This document shows positions 9,006-16,899 of a stretch of DNA of 64,000 bases, piece after piece (the first letter of the stretch is position 1; each line of letters begins with the position of its first letter). The stretch covers positions 3,479,501-3,543,500 of the forward strand of contig NZ_CP136187.1 in assembly GCF_033193315.1 (NCBI RefSeq). Reading direction: 5' to 3'. The notes beneath the pieces were generated by a model. It was given only the letters and a program-made list of their open reading frames with translations, ran no database searches and had not been told where the DNA came from. The DNA is from Agathobaculum sp. NTUH-O15-33 (GTDB taxonomy: Bacteria > Bacillota > Clostridia > Oscillospirales > Butyricicoccaceae). Made by a program: the position numbers and the translations under genes.

Positions 9006-10043
9006 TTAAATCTCGATCACAACCTTGCCCGCCGTGCCCTTGACCATCAGCTCGATGCCGTCCAGCAGCTGCTCGAGCGGCAGGCGGTGGGTGACCAGCT
9101 TGTCGATCGGGATAATGCCGCTTTCAATGATCTTGACCGCCAGCGGGAAGGTGCCCTTGGTGATGTAGGTGCCGCGAATGGTCAGTTCCTTTTCCGTGAT
9201 CGGATACTGCGGAATATTGACCGTGGCCGTCTGGTTGACGCCGAACACCGCGATGCGCGCGCCCTTTTTGGCAATCTGTATGGCGGTGGGCAGCATCACG
9301 CCGACCGCGTCCACGATCAGATCCGCCCCCTGCGGCGCGTAAGCGCGAAGCGCGGCTTCCAGATCGATCTCCTTGGGGTTGATCACTTCGTCCGCGCCGA
9401 GCGCGAGCGCCAGCGCGCGGCGGTATTCGCCGGGCTCGGAAACCGTGACGTGCGCGCCCATGGCCTTGTACAGCATGGCGAAGATCAGCCCGATCGGGCC
9501 GCCGCCCAGCACGACGACCTCGTCGCCCGGATGCGCGGGCAGCGTGGTCGTGCCGTTCAGCACACAGGCGAGCGGCTCGGCCAGCGCCGCGATGTGGCTG
9601 GGCACCTTGCTGTCGATGACGTAGACCATGCGCTCCTCGATGCAGAGATACTCGGCCATCGCGCCGTCGATCCGGTCGCCGATGTGCCGGAAGTTTTCAC
9701 ACAAATTGATGTGCCCCGTGCGGCACGAAGGGCATTTGCCGCACCAGATATTCGGGTGAACGACCACCTTGTCGCCCACCTTGCAGTTGGACACGTCGCT
9801 GCCGACCGCCTCGACGATGCCGCAGCCCTCATGACCGACGATGATGCCGTCCACAAAGTCAAACGCGGGCGGATCGGCCAGCGCGCGCACGTCGGTGCCG
9901 CAAATGCTGACCGCCTCGATGCGGATGAGCACCTCGTCCGGCCGGGTGACGGCCGGTTTGGGCACCTGCGTGATCGGGCAGCGCGCCGCGCCGACGCCGT
10001 TCTTATTGAACTTCGCGCCCTTCATCATTTCTGTATTCGTCAT
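9006..10043 (-). CDS. Zinc-dependent alcohol/polyol dehydrogenase (MDR family)
   Basis: A 345-residue medium-chain dehydrogenase of the sorbitol/threonine dehydrogenase type. Catalytic-zinc residues are visible in SICGTDVR and GHEGCGIVEAVG, the structural-zinc cysteines in CGKCPSCRTGHINLCENF, and the Rossmann GGGPIGL motif near residue 175. ATG 10043 is chosen because GGGGAG lies eight bases upstream; an in-frame GTG at 10052 would overlap the stop of the aldolase gene. It probably interconverts a secondary alcohol and ketone of a sugar or polyol with NAD(P). The tight junction with the aldolase gene suggests translational coupling. Confidence 0.92.
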   Translation of the reverse strand: MTNTEMMKGAKFNKNGVGAARCPITQVPKPAVTRPDEVLIRIEAVSICGTDVRALADPPAFDFVDGIIVGHEGCGIVEAVGSDVSNCKVGDKVVVHPNIWCGKCPSCRTGHINLCENFRHIGDRIDGAMAEYLCIEERMVYVIDSKVPSHIAALAEPLACVLNGTTTLPAHPGDEVVVLGGGPIGLIFAMLYKAMGAHVTVSEPGEYRRALALALGADEVINPKEIDLEAALRAYAPQGADLIVDAVGVMLPTAIQIAKKGARIAVFGVNQTATVNIPQYPITEKELTIRGTYITKGTFPLAVKIIESGIIPIDKLVTHRLPLEQLLDGIELMVKGTAGKVVIEI

Positions 10044-10048
10044 ACGGC

Positions 10049-10972
10049 TCACTCCCCCATGAATTCGTGGTCGTCATTTCGCCCGGCGGACGGAACGATG
10101 CCCTTGCACTGCGCCATGGCCACGCAGGGATTATGGCCCGACGTGCCGAACAGGCGCAGCTTGGCTTTGGCCACTTCCTTGACCTTTTCCCGGGCATAGG
10201 CCGAGCAGATGCGCGGCTCCTTTTCGCCCTTGTTAAACATTTCCTTCATTGCGGCGGACCAAGCGTATTTCAGCTCGGTGCCGACGTTGATCTTTGTAAT
10301 GCCGCATTCAATCGCGCGCCGGATCATTTCATCCGGCGTGCCCGATCCGCCGTGCAGTACGAGCGGCACGTCGACCGCGGCGCGCAGCTGCTCGATGCGC
10401 TCAAAGTTGATCTTGGGCGGCTTGGTATAAACGCCATGCGCCGTGCCGACCGCGGGGGCCAGCGAATCAACGCCGGTCTCTTCGATCAGGCGGACGCAGT
10501 CCTCGACGCGGGCGGTCTCGTCGCCGTCGTCCAGCCGGTCGTCGTCCACACCGGCGCGGAAGATACGGCCGATCTCGGCCTCCGTGTACACGCCGACCGA
10601 TTTTGCCACCCGAACGACCGCTTTGGTCAGCGCGATGTTTTCCTCCAGCGGCAGGGCGGAACCGTCCACCATGACCGAATGAAAATCCCATTTGATACAG
10701 CGCATGATCAGATCGTACTCGGTCGCGTGATCCAGATGCAGATAGGCGCAAACCTTGCTTTGCGCGATCGCCTCGAGGCTTGCCGCGGCGAGCACCTTGT
10801 CATGCAAAAAGGGAACGTACGCGCTGTAAGGCTGCACGATCACGGGGGCGTTTTCCGTTTCCGCCGCTTCCAGCACGGCGAATAGCACGTCGAGATTGTA
10901 ATAATTGAACGCGGGCACGGCGTAACCGCGCATGCGCGCGTCCGCCATGATGACGTTAGGGGATACCAGCAT
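10049..10972 (-). CDS. Class II fructose/tagatose-bisphosphate-type aldolase
   Basis: A 307-residue class II, zinc-dependent aldolase of the FbaA/GatY/KbaY family. Zinc-ligand histidines are visible in HLDHAT, VGTAHG and LVLHGGSG, and the phosphate-binding INVGTEL follows. The length matches ketose-bisphosphate aldolases. In this operon it would cleave the phosphorylated intermediate made by the FGGY kinase into a triose phosphate and an aldehyde; the adjacent aldehyde dehydrogenase could oxidise the latter. That route is inferred. The start at 10972 has AAAGGAG upstream, and the stop abuts the dehydrogenase start. Confidence 0.92.
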   Translation of the reverse strand: MLVSPNVIMADARMRGYAVPAFNYYNLDVLFAVLEAAETENAPVIVQPYSAYVPFLHDKVLAAASLEAIAQSKVCAYLHLDHATEYDLIMRCIKWDFHSVMVDGSALPLEENIALTKAVVRVAKSVGVYTEAEIGRIFRAGVDDDRLDDGDETARVEDCVRLIEETGVDSLAPAVGTAHGVYTKPPKINFERIEQLRAAVDVPLVLHGGSGTPDEMIRRAIECGITKINVGTELKYAWSAAMKEMFNKGEKEPRICSAYAREKVKEVAKAKLRLFGTSGHNPCVAMAQCKGIVPSAGRNDDHEFMGE

Positions 10973-10991
10973 GGTTTTGTCGCTCCTTTCC

Positions 10992-12749
10992 TCACCGGCC
11001 GTGCCGCGCGATCAGCGCGACCGTTGTCTTTAAATCGTTATCCGCTTGAATGCCCATGTCGCACAGCAGGGGGCCCACCTCGGTCGGCTCCGCGTCGCCC
11101 GGCAGAATGGTGTTGAGCTTGCCGCCCATGAAGATCACGTATTCCCTGCCGCGTTCGGCCGCGAGCTGTTTGAGCTGCCTGCCGTAATCGAGCGCCTGCC
11201 CGTTGTGGCAGCTGATGCCAAGGTAGGGCGTGCCGTCCTCGTCCGCCGCGTCCAGCACGTCGACCGGGTCCATGTCCACGCCGATGTTCACGGTTTCCGC
11301 GCCCATCTCACGCAGCACGCCGTCCACCAGCATCAAGCCGTAGGCGTGCGCGTCGCCGGACGCGACGACGATCTGCTTGCCGGTCAGACTGCCTGCAAGG
11401 CCTTCCGCCTTTAGCTCGGTCACGATCTCGTCGCGCATCTGATTGGTCTGGCGGCCCAACACGGTCGGATAGAACGGCGTCACCTCGCTCTTCTTGCCGT
11501 CCACAGTGGAGGAGTGGAACGCGCTTTCTAGCCTTTGCGGCGCGAACTTTTTGAGCATGAGCAGCATTTCAAGCGGATCGCCGGTGTCGATCCCGGCCTC
11601 TTCAAAAGCCGTCATTGCATTTCGGAAATAGCGCTTTGCCTCTTGCACCATCACGTCCTTCATATGAATGATGGGCGTCCAGTCGATCAGCGGCATCCAT
11701 TCGTCCGCCTTTTCCTCCACGCGCTTGCCGCAGGCGTAGATATTCAGCAGCTCCTGCAGGGTGGGCACGGCGATTTTTTCCGTGATCGAAACCGGGTTGA
11801 TGCCGAGCGACATATGGAACTTTTTTTCCGCGCAGATTTCCAGCAGCATTTCCTGCGCGGCGAAGCCGTAGTTGCCGTCGATATCGTGATCCCACTGCAT
11901 GTTGGTGGAACCGTTGATATAGGTCAGCACGGGCTGTTCATCAGTGCCCATGAGTTCGTGCAGGGCCAGCGCCACCGCGATGCGGGTGTGCCCCTCGCTC
12001 AGCAGGCCGCCGAACGAAATGACGTAGCGCGCGCCGCACAATCTGGTGCAGATATAATGCTCGATCAGCGCGTAGCCGACGTAGGACGCGCAGTCCATAA
12101 AATAGCCGGGAAAGCTGTCGTCCAGATAGGTCTCGACCGCGAACATATCGTCCCGCTTGCTGGCCATCACGCCGAGCGAGGTCACCATATCGGAGTAGCG
12201 CTTGACGTGATCGGTGAAGCCGGGATAATCCCATAGGAACTGGCCGAACGAGCCGACGCGCACCGCGCCCGCCTTGAGCGCGTTTACCGTGGTCTCGATC
12301 GAGTTCGGGCAGACCAGATGGTGATCGTTCAGGCTGATATCGATGGGTGCGGCGTTCCGCAGCGCCATCCAGTCGTCCAGTCCGTCCAGCATAAAGCTGG
12401 TCGTCTTGGGCGCGTTTTCGCGGTATTCCCGGGGCAGGGCCACGTTGCCGCTCGGGATATGCAGCATCGAGCCGAGCTTGAAGCCCGTGCGCTTTTGAAA
12501 TTCATCTATTTTCTTGACCGCGGCGACCTCGTCCTCCATGGTGGCCAGCCCCATCAGCAGCGTCCAGTAAATCTTGCCCTCGCGCTGATAAGCCTTCTTA
12601 AACTCCATGTGGTTTTTGTAGCCCTCGTACCGGGTCAACGGCGCTTCAAAGCTGTTTCCCAGTTCGATCCCCTGCCGCACCAGCGCGCGGCCATCCGCGT
12701 GGGGCGCGGGCTTGAGGCTGCGGATGTATTCAATGGTTGCGGGATTCAT
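10992..12749 (-). CDS. Cobalamin-binding mutase-like protein (N-terminal barrel-like domain plus C-terminal B12 domain)
   Basis: A 585-residue protein. The C-terminal 140 residues contain a full base-off/His-on cobalamin-binding signature: DAHAYG, then 41 residues, S-C-H, then 26 residues, GG. The spacing equals the DxHxxG-x41-SxL-x26-28-GG rule of glutamate, methylmalonyl-CoA and related mutases, with His in place of the usual Leu. The first 430 residues look like an enzymatic alpha/beta barrel (segments NSIETTVNALKAGAVRVGSF and GARYVISFGGLLSEGHTRIA), but I cannot assign that domain to a named mutase. Fusion of catalytic and B12 domains is unlike two-subunit glutamate mutase. The start at 12749 follows AGGAGGGTGG; longer readings would run into the upstream gene. 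It is embedded in a sugar operon, which is unusual. A carbon-skeleton rearrangement or aminomutase step is inferred. Confidence 0.82.
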   Translation of the reverse strand: MNPATIEYIRSLKPAPHADGRALVRQGIELGNSFEAPLTRYEGYKNHMEFKKAYQREGKIYWTLLMGLATMEDEVAAVKKIDEFQKRTGFKLGSMLHIPSGNVALPREYRENAPKTTSFMLDGLDDWMALRNAAPIDISLNDHHLVCPNSIETTVNALKAGAVRVGSFGQFLWDYPGFTDHVKRYSDMVTSLGVMASKRDDMFAVETYLDDSFPGYFMDCASYVGYALIEHYICTRLCGARYVISFGGLLSEGHTRIAVALALHELMGTDEQPVLTYINGSTNMQWDHDIDGNYGFAAQEMLLEICAEKKFHMSLGINPVSITEKIAVPTLQELLNIYACGKRVEEKADEWMPLIDWTPIIHMKDVMVQEAKRYFRNAMTAFEEAGIDTGDPLEMLLMLKKFAPQRLESAFHSSTVDGKKSEVTPFYPTVLGRQTNQMRDEIVTELKAEGLAGSLTGKQIVVASGDAHAYGLMLVDGVLREMGAETVNIGVDMDPVDVLDAADEDGTPYLGISCHNGQALDYGRQLKQLAAERGREYVIFMGGKLNTILPGDAEPTEVGPLLCDMGIQADNDLKTTVALIARHGR

Positions 12750-12768
12750 CCGCCCACCCTCCTTTTTG

Positions 12769-13647
12769 TTATTCAAACAGTCCGGTCGCGCGCAGATACT
12801 TGACTTCGCCATGAATGGCGGCGATCGCGTTTTCGCGCGTGGTGTGCGGTTCGAGCGTGCACAGGCCGTCATAGCCGTCCGCCGCCAAACGGTGCACCAG
12901 ACCGTCGATGTTGACCACGCCGTCCTTGGCCTCGCAGTAATAGATCGTGCCCGGCTCCATCGTCATCGCGCCGCCGAACCATTTGGTGTCCGGACAGAAG
13001 CCGCCCGGCCGGTACAGCCGGCCGTTTTTGATATGTACATAGGCGATGTGCTCGCGCAGCAGCTCGTAGGCGTAGGGGAACGCTTCGCAAGAGGCGTGAT
13101 AGTAGTTGGTCGCGTCAAAATTCGTCTTGAAAAACGGGGAATCGAACGCCTGCATGATCGCCAGCATGTTTTCCGGCGTGCGGCTCGCGTCGCCCGCTTC
13201 GTTTTCCAGCGCCAGCGTAATGCCCAGCTCCGCCGCGCGCTTTAGCGCCGCGTCGAAATAGTCGTGCAGGCGGCCCAATTCGGGCGTCGTGCCCGGCTGG
13301 ATCTTATCCGAATAGTGGTTGACGACCTTTGCCCCGAAGAACGCGGCCGCCTCGACCGTGGCGACCAGTTCTCTCGAAAACGCCTCCGGGTCGCTGGTCA
13401 TTTTAGTATCCAGCCCCAGACCGGACGATACCGAGCCGACCAAAAGCCCCGCGTCCGCGATCTGCCGCTTTGCCGTTTGCAGGTCCTTATCGGAGAACGC
13501 GTAAAAGTTTACCGGCGCTGCGCCGTTCGGCGCAAGGTTGGAGCCCCAAAGCTCTAAATATGTAATGCCGAAGTCCTTTGCCATCGGCAGCAGCACCGCG
13601 AGCGGTTCGCCCGCGAAGGTATTGGTATTAAGACCGATCTTCATCAT
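12769..13647 (-). CDS. Sugar phosphate isomerase/epimerase (TIM barrel), second operon copy
   Basis: A 292-residue xylose-isomerase-like TIM-barrel protein. Barrel-end metal-ligand segments are LALENEAGD, KTNFDATNYY, YVHIKNGRLY and CTLEPHT, the Glu/Asp/His/Glu set expected for ketose epimerases and IolE-like dehydratases. It starts with MMKIGLNTNTF (two ATGs, 13647 and 13644) and lies 19 bp upstream of the B12 protein gene. It is clearly different from the family member at 297-1163. In context it probably epimerises or isomerises a sugar, amino sugar or keto-polyol ahead of the kinase and aldolase steps; this is inference. Confidence 0.87.
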   Translation of the reverse strand: MMKIGLNTNTFAGEPLAVLLPMAKDFGITYLELWGSNLAPNGAAPVNFYAFSDKDLQTAKRQIADAGLLVGSVSSGLGLDTKMTSDPEAFSRELVATVEAAAFFGAKVVNHYSDKIQPGTTPELGRLHDYFDAALKRAAELGITLALENEAGDASRTPENMLAIMQAFDSPFFKTNFDATNYYHASCEAFPYAYELLREHIAYVHIKNGRLYRPGGFCPDTKWFGGAMTMEPGTIYYCEAKDGVVNIDGLVHRLAADGYDGLCTLEPHTTRENAIAAIHGEVKYLRATGLFE

Positions 13648-13671
13648 TGCGAATTCTTCCTTTCCAGCTTT

Positions 13672-15117
13672 TCAGAGATTGCCCAGCACGTTGCGCAGCA
13701 CATAGGACTTTTCCTGCGTGAACTCCAGCAGCGTGTGGGACGAACCCTCGCGCCCAACGCCGCTCTTTTTATAACCGCCGAACGGCATGGTCGCGGTGCG
13801 GTAGTTGCTGCCGCCGTTCACGATGACGCTGCCAGCCTGCACGCGCTCGGCAAAGGAAATGGCTTTTGCCATGTCCCGTGAAAACACGGCGCTGTTGAGT
13901 CCGTAGGGGCAGTTGTTCACAAGCGCCAGCGCTTCTTCCGCCGTGCGGAAGGTCATGATCGGGAACACCGCGCCGAAGATCTCCATATCGCGGGCCACAT
14001 CCATTGCGCCGGTCACATTGGTCAGCACGGCGGGGATCAAAAAGTTTTTGCCCTGCGGCTCGCCGCCGTAGACCAGCTTCGCGCCCTGCTCCACCGTGCG
14101 GCGAATCTGCCGCACCACCTCGTCGCGCGCCTTTTCCGAGATCATGCCGCCAATATCCATCGAGCGGTCCATGGGGTCGCCGATTTTCAGCCCCTTCAGC
14201 GCTAGGATCAGCTTGTCGGTAAACGCGCCGAAAACGCTCTCGTGCACGATAAAGCGCTTGGAAGCGCAGCACACCTGCCCCGCGTTATTGGCGCGGCCTT
14301 CCAGCGCCTGACCGATCGTCCAATCGATATCCGCGTCGTCCATGACCACAAAGGCGTCGTTCCCGCCCAGCTCAAAATAGCAGCGCGTCAGGTTTTTCGC
14401 CGCGACCTCGGCAATGTGCGCGCCGGTCTCGGTGCCGCCGGTCATGGTGATCGCCGCGATGCCGGGGTGCGACACCAGCGTGTCGCCGATGACCGAACCG
14501 CGCCCGGTGACGACCTGCGCCGCCCCCGCGGGCACGCCCGCCTCGTGCAGGCAGTCCACCAGCCGGATGATGGCGAGCGGGCAATCGGAAGGCGGCTTGA
14601 TGATCACCGCGTTGCCCGCCGCGAGCGCGGGCGCGATCTTGTGCCCGCACAGCTCGACCGGGAAATTAAACGGCAGCAGACAGGCGACCACGCCGACCGG
14701 CTCGTGCCGCGTGACGATCATATCGCCGTGGCAGTTGGTCGCGTCCGTCCCGTTCGGGAGGGAAACGCCGTATAGGTGGCTCGCCTTGTCGCAGTAGCTC
14801 TCCACCAAGGCCGCCACGGTGTCGAACTCCTCCTCCGCTTCGGCGATGCGCTTGCCGTTTTCCCGGCATAGCAGCTCGCCCAGCTCGGCGCGTCGGCTAA
14901 GCAGCAGCTCGGCGAAATGCCGTAAGATACGGTTGCGCTCGGTCTGCGGCTTGGCCGCCCACTCGCGCTGTCCCTCTGCCGCTGTCTCCACCGCGCGGTC
15001 GATATCCGCTTTCGTCAGCGCGGGCACGGTGTCGATCGCTTCGCCGGTTGTCGGATCGAAGACCGTCAGCGCTTCACGCTCCTTTTCAACGGTCCCGCCG
15101 CCAAGTTGAACGTACAT
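13672..15117 (-). CDS. NAD(P)-dependent aldehyde dehydrogenase (semialdehyde-dehydrogenase-like)
   Basis: A 481-residue aldehyde dehydrogenase superfamily member. The active-site segments are ELGGNDAFVVMDDADI (catalytic Glu in ELGG) and NAGQVCCASKRFIVHE (catalytic Cys), followed by EIFGAVFPI. The length and motifs resemble succinate-semialdehyde or glycolaldehyde/lactaldehyde dehydrogenases. The ATG at 15117 has GGAGG nearby. A 72-bp gap to gdhA contains a 19-bp sequence (15148-15166) nearly identical to one in the gdhA promoter, so this gene may have additional regulated initiation. It would oxidise an aldehyde from aldol cleavage or transamination; the substrate is unknown. Confidence 0.92.
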   Translation of the reverse strand: MYVQLGGGTVEKEREALTVFDPTTGEAIDTVPALTKADIDRAVETAAEGQREWAAKPQTERNRILRHFAELLLSRRAELGELLCRENGKRIAEAEEEFDTVAALVESYCDKASHLYGVSLPNGTDATNCHGDMIVTRHEPVGVVACLLPFNFPVELCGHKIAPALAAGNAVIIKPPSDCPLAIIRLVDCLHEAGVPAGAAQVVTGRGSVIGDTLVSHPGIAAITMTGGTETGAHIAEVAAKNLTRCYFELGGNDAFVVMDDADIDWTIGQALEGRANNAGQVCCASKRFIVHESVFGAFTDKLILALKGLKIGDPMDRSMDIGGMISEKARDEVVRQIRRTVEQGAKLVYGGEPQGKNFLIPAVLTNVTGAMDVARDMEIFGAVFPIMTFRTAEEALALVNNCPYGLNSAVFSRDMAKAISFAERVQAGSVIVNGGSNYRTATMPFGGYKKSGVGREGSSHTLLEFTQEKSYVLRNVLGNL

Positions 15118-15147
15118 GAGTCTACCTCCATAAATATCCCAATTTTC

Positions 15148-15166
15148 ATTTTACTTTTTATTAATT
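15148..15166. promoter_or_regulatory. Putative operator, copy 2 (upstream of aldehyde dehydrogenase gene)
   Basis: The 19 bases read ATTTTACTTTTTATTAATT on the plus strand and match the site at 16561-16579 with a single difference. It lies 31 bp upstream of the aldehyde dehydrogenase start, in the only sizeable gap near the head of the operon. A shared site in front of two genes of one operon, next to a ROK regulator gene, suggests it is that regulator's binding site. Confidence 0.5.
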
Positions 15167-15189
15167 CAATTAAAACTCGCGAAAAAATT

Positions 15190-16449
15190 TTACGGCCATA
15201 CGCCGCGAATCTTCTTCGCCTCCACCACGCGCTGGATCGCGATCATATACGCCGCCTCGCGCAGGGTGACCTTGCTTTCCTCCGCCATTTCGCAAACCTC
15301 GCCGAAGGAGCGGTCCATGACGTGCTTGAGCTTTGTGTTGGTTTCGGTCTCTTCCCAGTAGATGGCCTGCTGGTTTTGCACCCATTCCAGATAGGATACG
15401 ACCACGCCGCCCGCGTTGCAAAGGATATCGGGAACGACGGTGACGCCGCGCTCCGCCAAGATCTTATCCCCTTCGAGATTCGTCGGGCCGTTGGCCGCTT
15501 CGACAACGATCTTGCAGCGCAGGGTGGCGGCGGTGTCCTCATTGATCTGGTTCTCCATTGCCGCCGGGATCAGCACCGTGCATTCGGCCGCGAGCACCTC
15601 GGCGTTGGTGATGTGCGAAACGCCCTCCGCCTCGTAATCGGCAAACAGCTTATCGGGATTTTTCTTGGTAAAATCGAGCAGCTCATAGATGTTCAGGCCG
15701 TCCTTGCAGTACAGGCCGCCCGATACGTCGCTGACCGCCACGATTTTAAAGCCCTCTTTATAAAGCAGACGCGCCGCCGTGCCGCCCACATTGCCGAAGC
15801 CTTGAATCGCAATGGCCGCGTCCTCAAAAGCAATGTCCATTTTCTTTAAAATGTTCTTGGTGGTGAACATCACGCCGCGTCCGGTGGCCGACATACGGCC
15901 CGGAATCCCGTGAATGGCAAGCGGCTTGCCGGTGACGACGCCGGGCATGCTGTGTCCTTTCAGCATCGAATAAGTATCCATGATCCATCCCATGATCTCG
16001 GGGTTGGTATTGACATCGGGTGCGGGAATATCCTGATCCGGCCCGATGATGGGCGCGATCATCGCGGTGAAGCGGCGGGTCATATGCCGCAATTCGGATT
16101 TGGAAAGCTGCCTCGGATCGACCACCACGCCGCCCTTCGCGCCGCCGTACGGAATGTTGACGACCGCGCACTTGAAGGTCATCCACGCGGCAAGCGCCTT
16201 AACTTCGTCCTTATTCACCGCGGGGTGGAAGCGGATACCGCCCTTGGCCGGGCCGCGCGTGGTCGAGTGCTGCACGCGGTAGCCTTCAAATACGCGGATA
16301 GTGCCGTCGTCCATCCGCACGGGGATGGAGACCTGCAGCTCGCGCTCCGGGTGCTTGAGCGTTTCATAGTCCGCCGGTGCGTAGCCGAGTTTTTGCGCCG
16401 CGTTTTCCACAACAGTGATCACATTGTCAAACGGATTATAGCGTTCCAT
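15190..16449 (-). CDS. gdhA: Glutamate dehydrogenase (Glu/Leu/Phe/Val dehydrogenase family)
   Basis: A 419-residue amino acid dehydrogenase with KGGIRFHP, MTFKCAVVNIPYGGAKGG (catalytic Lys region) and the Rossmann IQGFGNVGG motif. The length and PDVNTNPEIMGWIMD segment fit hexameric NAD-type glutamate dehydrogenase. As the first gene after the operon promoter it can remove or recycle amino groups passed to 2-oxoglutarate by the class III aminotransferase encoded downstream. A housekeeping anabolic role is the alternative, but its placement at the head of a catabolic operon favours deamination. The leader upstream is about 145 nt with a GC-rich stem. Confidence 0.92.
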   Translation of the reverse strand: MERYNPFDNVITVVENAAQKLGYAPADYETLKHPERELQVSIPVRMDDGTIRVFEGYRVQHSTTRGPAKGGIRFHPAVNKDEVKALAAWMTFKCAVVNIPYGGAKGGVVVDPRQLSKSELRHMTRRFTAMIAPIIGPDQDIPAPDVNTNPEIMGWIMDTYSMLKGHSMPGVVTGKPLAIHGIPGRMSATGRGVMFTTKNILKKMDIAFEDAAIAIQGFGNVGGTAARLLYKEGFKIVAVSDVSGGLYCKDGLNIYELLDFTKKNPDKLFADYEAEGVSHITNAEVLAAECTVLIPAAMENQINEDTAATLRCKIVVEAANGPTNLEGDKILAERGVTVVPDILCNAGGVVVSYLEWVQNQQAIYWEETETNTKLKHVMDRSFGEVCEMAEESKVTLREAAYMIAIQRVVEAKKIRGVWP

Positions 16450-16498
16450 TTTTCCTTTACCTCACTTTGCTGTTTCGTGTTGCACGATATGCTTTTTA

Positions 16499-16549
16499 TT
16501 GCGGGGCGCGTACCTTCGCCTCCTCTCAAAAGCGGTCCTCCCCGCTGCA
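16499..16549 (-). other. Structured leader of the gdhA operon
   Basis: Between the predicted start point (about 16594) and the gdhA ATG lie about 145 nt. TTGCGGGG (16499-16506) can pair with CCCCGC plus CAA (16540-16549) around a 33-nt interior. No T-run or recognisable riboswitch core was found, so the role, if any, is open. Confidence 0.3.
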
Positions 16550-16560
16550 AACTATATTTG

Positions 16561-16579
16561 ATTTTACTTTTAATTAATT
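16561..16579. promoter_or_regulatory. Putative operator, copy 1 (gdhA promoter)
   Basis: ATTTTACTTTTAATTAATT lies just downstream of the -10 element of the gdhA promoter, where a bound repressor would block transcription. It differs from the copy at 15148-15166 at one position. AT-rich flanking sequence (TATTTAATTAGTT) makes the full site an imperfect palindrome. The neighbouring ROK-family protein is the obvious candidate ligand-responsive repressor. Confidence 0.55.
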
Positions 16580-16600
16580 ATTTAATTAGTTGTTGCAATA

Positions 16601-16629
16601 ATCATAGCGCCACCTTTTCCATTTGTCAA
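16601..16629 (-). promoter_or_regulatory. Sigma-70-type promoter of the gdhA-led catabolic operon
   Basis: On the minus strand TTGACA (16624-16629) and TATGAT (16601-16606) are separated by 17 bp, close to consensus. The direction fits gdhA and the genes after it. The putative operator at 16561-16579 lies at and just beyond the expected start point. Confidence 0.75.
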
Positions 16630-16710
16630 TCCGTTTTATGCAATTCCCCTCAAATACGTGATTCCCGCCAATCTTCCCTCTGTTTTTTTGTGCATTTCTC
16701 GTGACATAAC

Positions 16711-16876
16711 AAAGGCGCGTTGCAAAATAAAAAAATTCTTGTCATTCCGAGGAGAGAAACGACGAGGAATCTCGCGCGAACGCGCGGTTTCCACGTTCAT
16801 TCCGCGCGTTCGCGCGGGATTCTTCACTTCGATCAGAATGACATACGGAATTTCTTTTATTTTGCAACGCGCCCTT
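16711..16876. repeat. MITE-like element with terminal inverted repeats, about 166 bp
   Basis: The left end AAGGCGCGTTGCAAAATAAA recurs inverted at the right end with one inserted base. Inside, a second inverted pair (GTCATTC ... GAATGAC, and CGCGCGAACGCGCG against CGCGCGTTCGCGCG) makes the whole element foldable. No coding sequence is present. It fills most of the gap between the ROK regulator gene and the gdhA promoter. A diverged fragment of the inner right arm occurs at 38061-38100, showing that it is dispersed. Confidence 0.75.
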
Positions 16877-16899
16877 CGGTTTGTGTGCATTTTGGGGGC

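Noticed and set aside
10044-10052. GTG start for the Zn dehydrogenase
   Set aside because: The ATG at 10043 has better Shine-Dalgarno spacing; the GTG overlaps the aldolase stop. Both remain possible.
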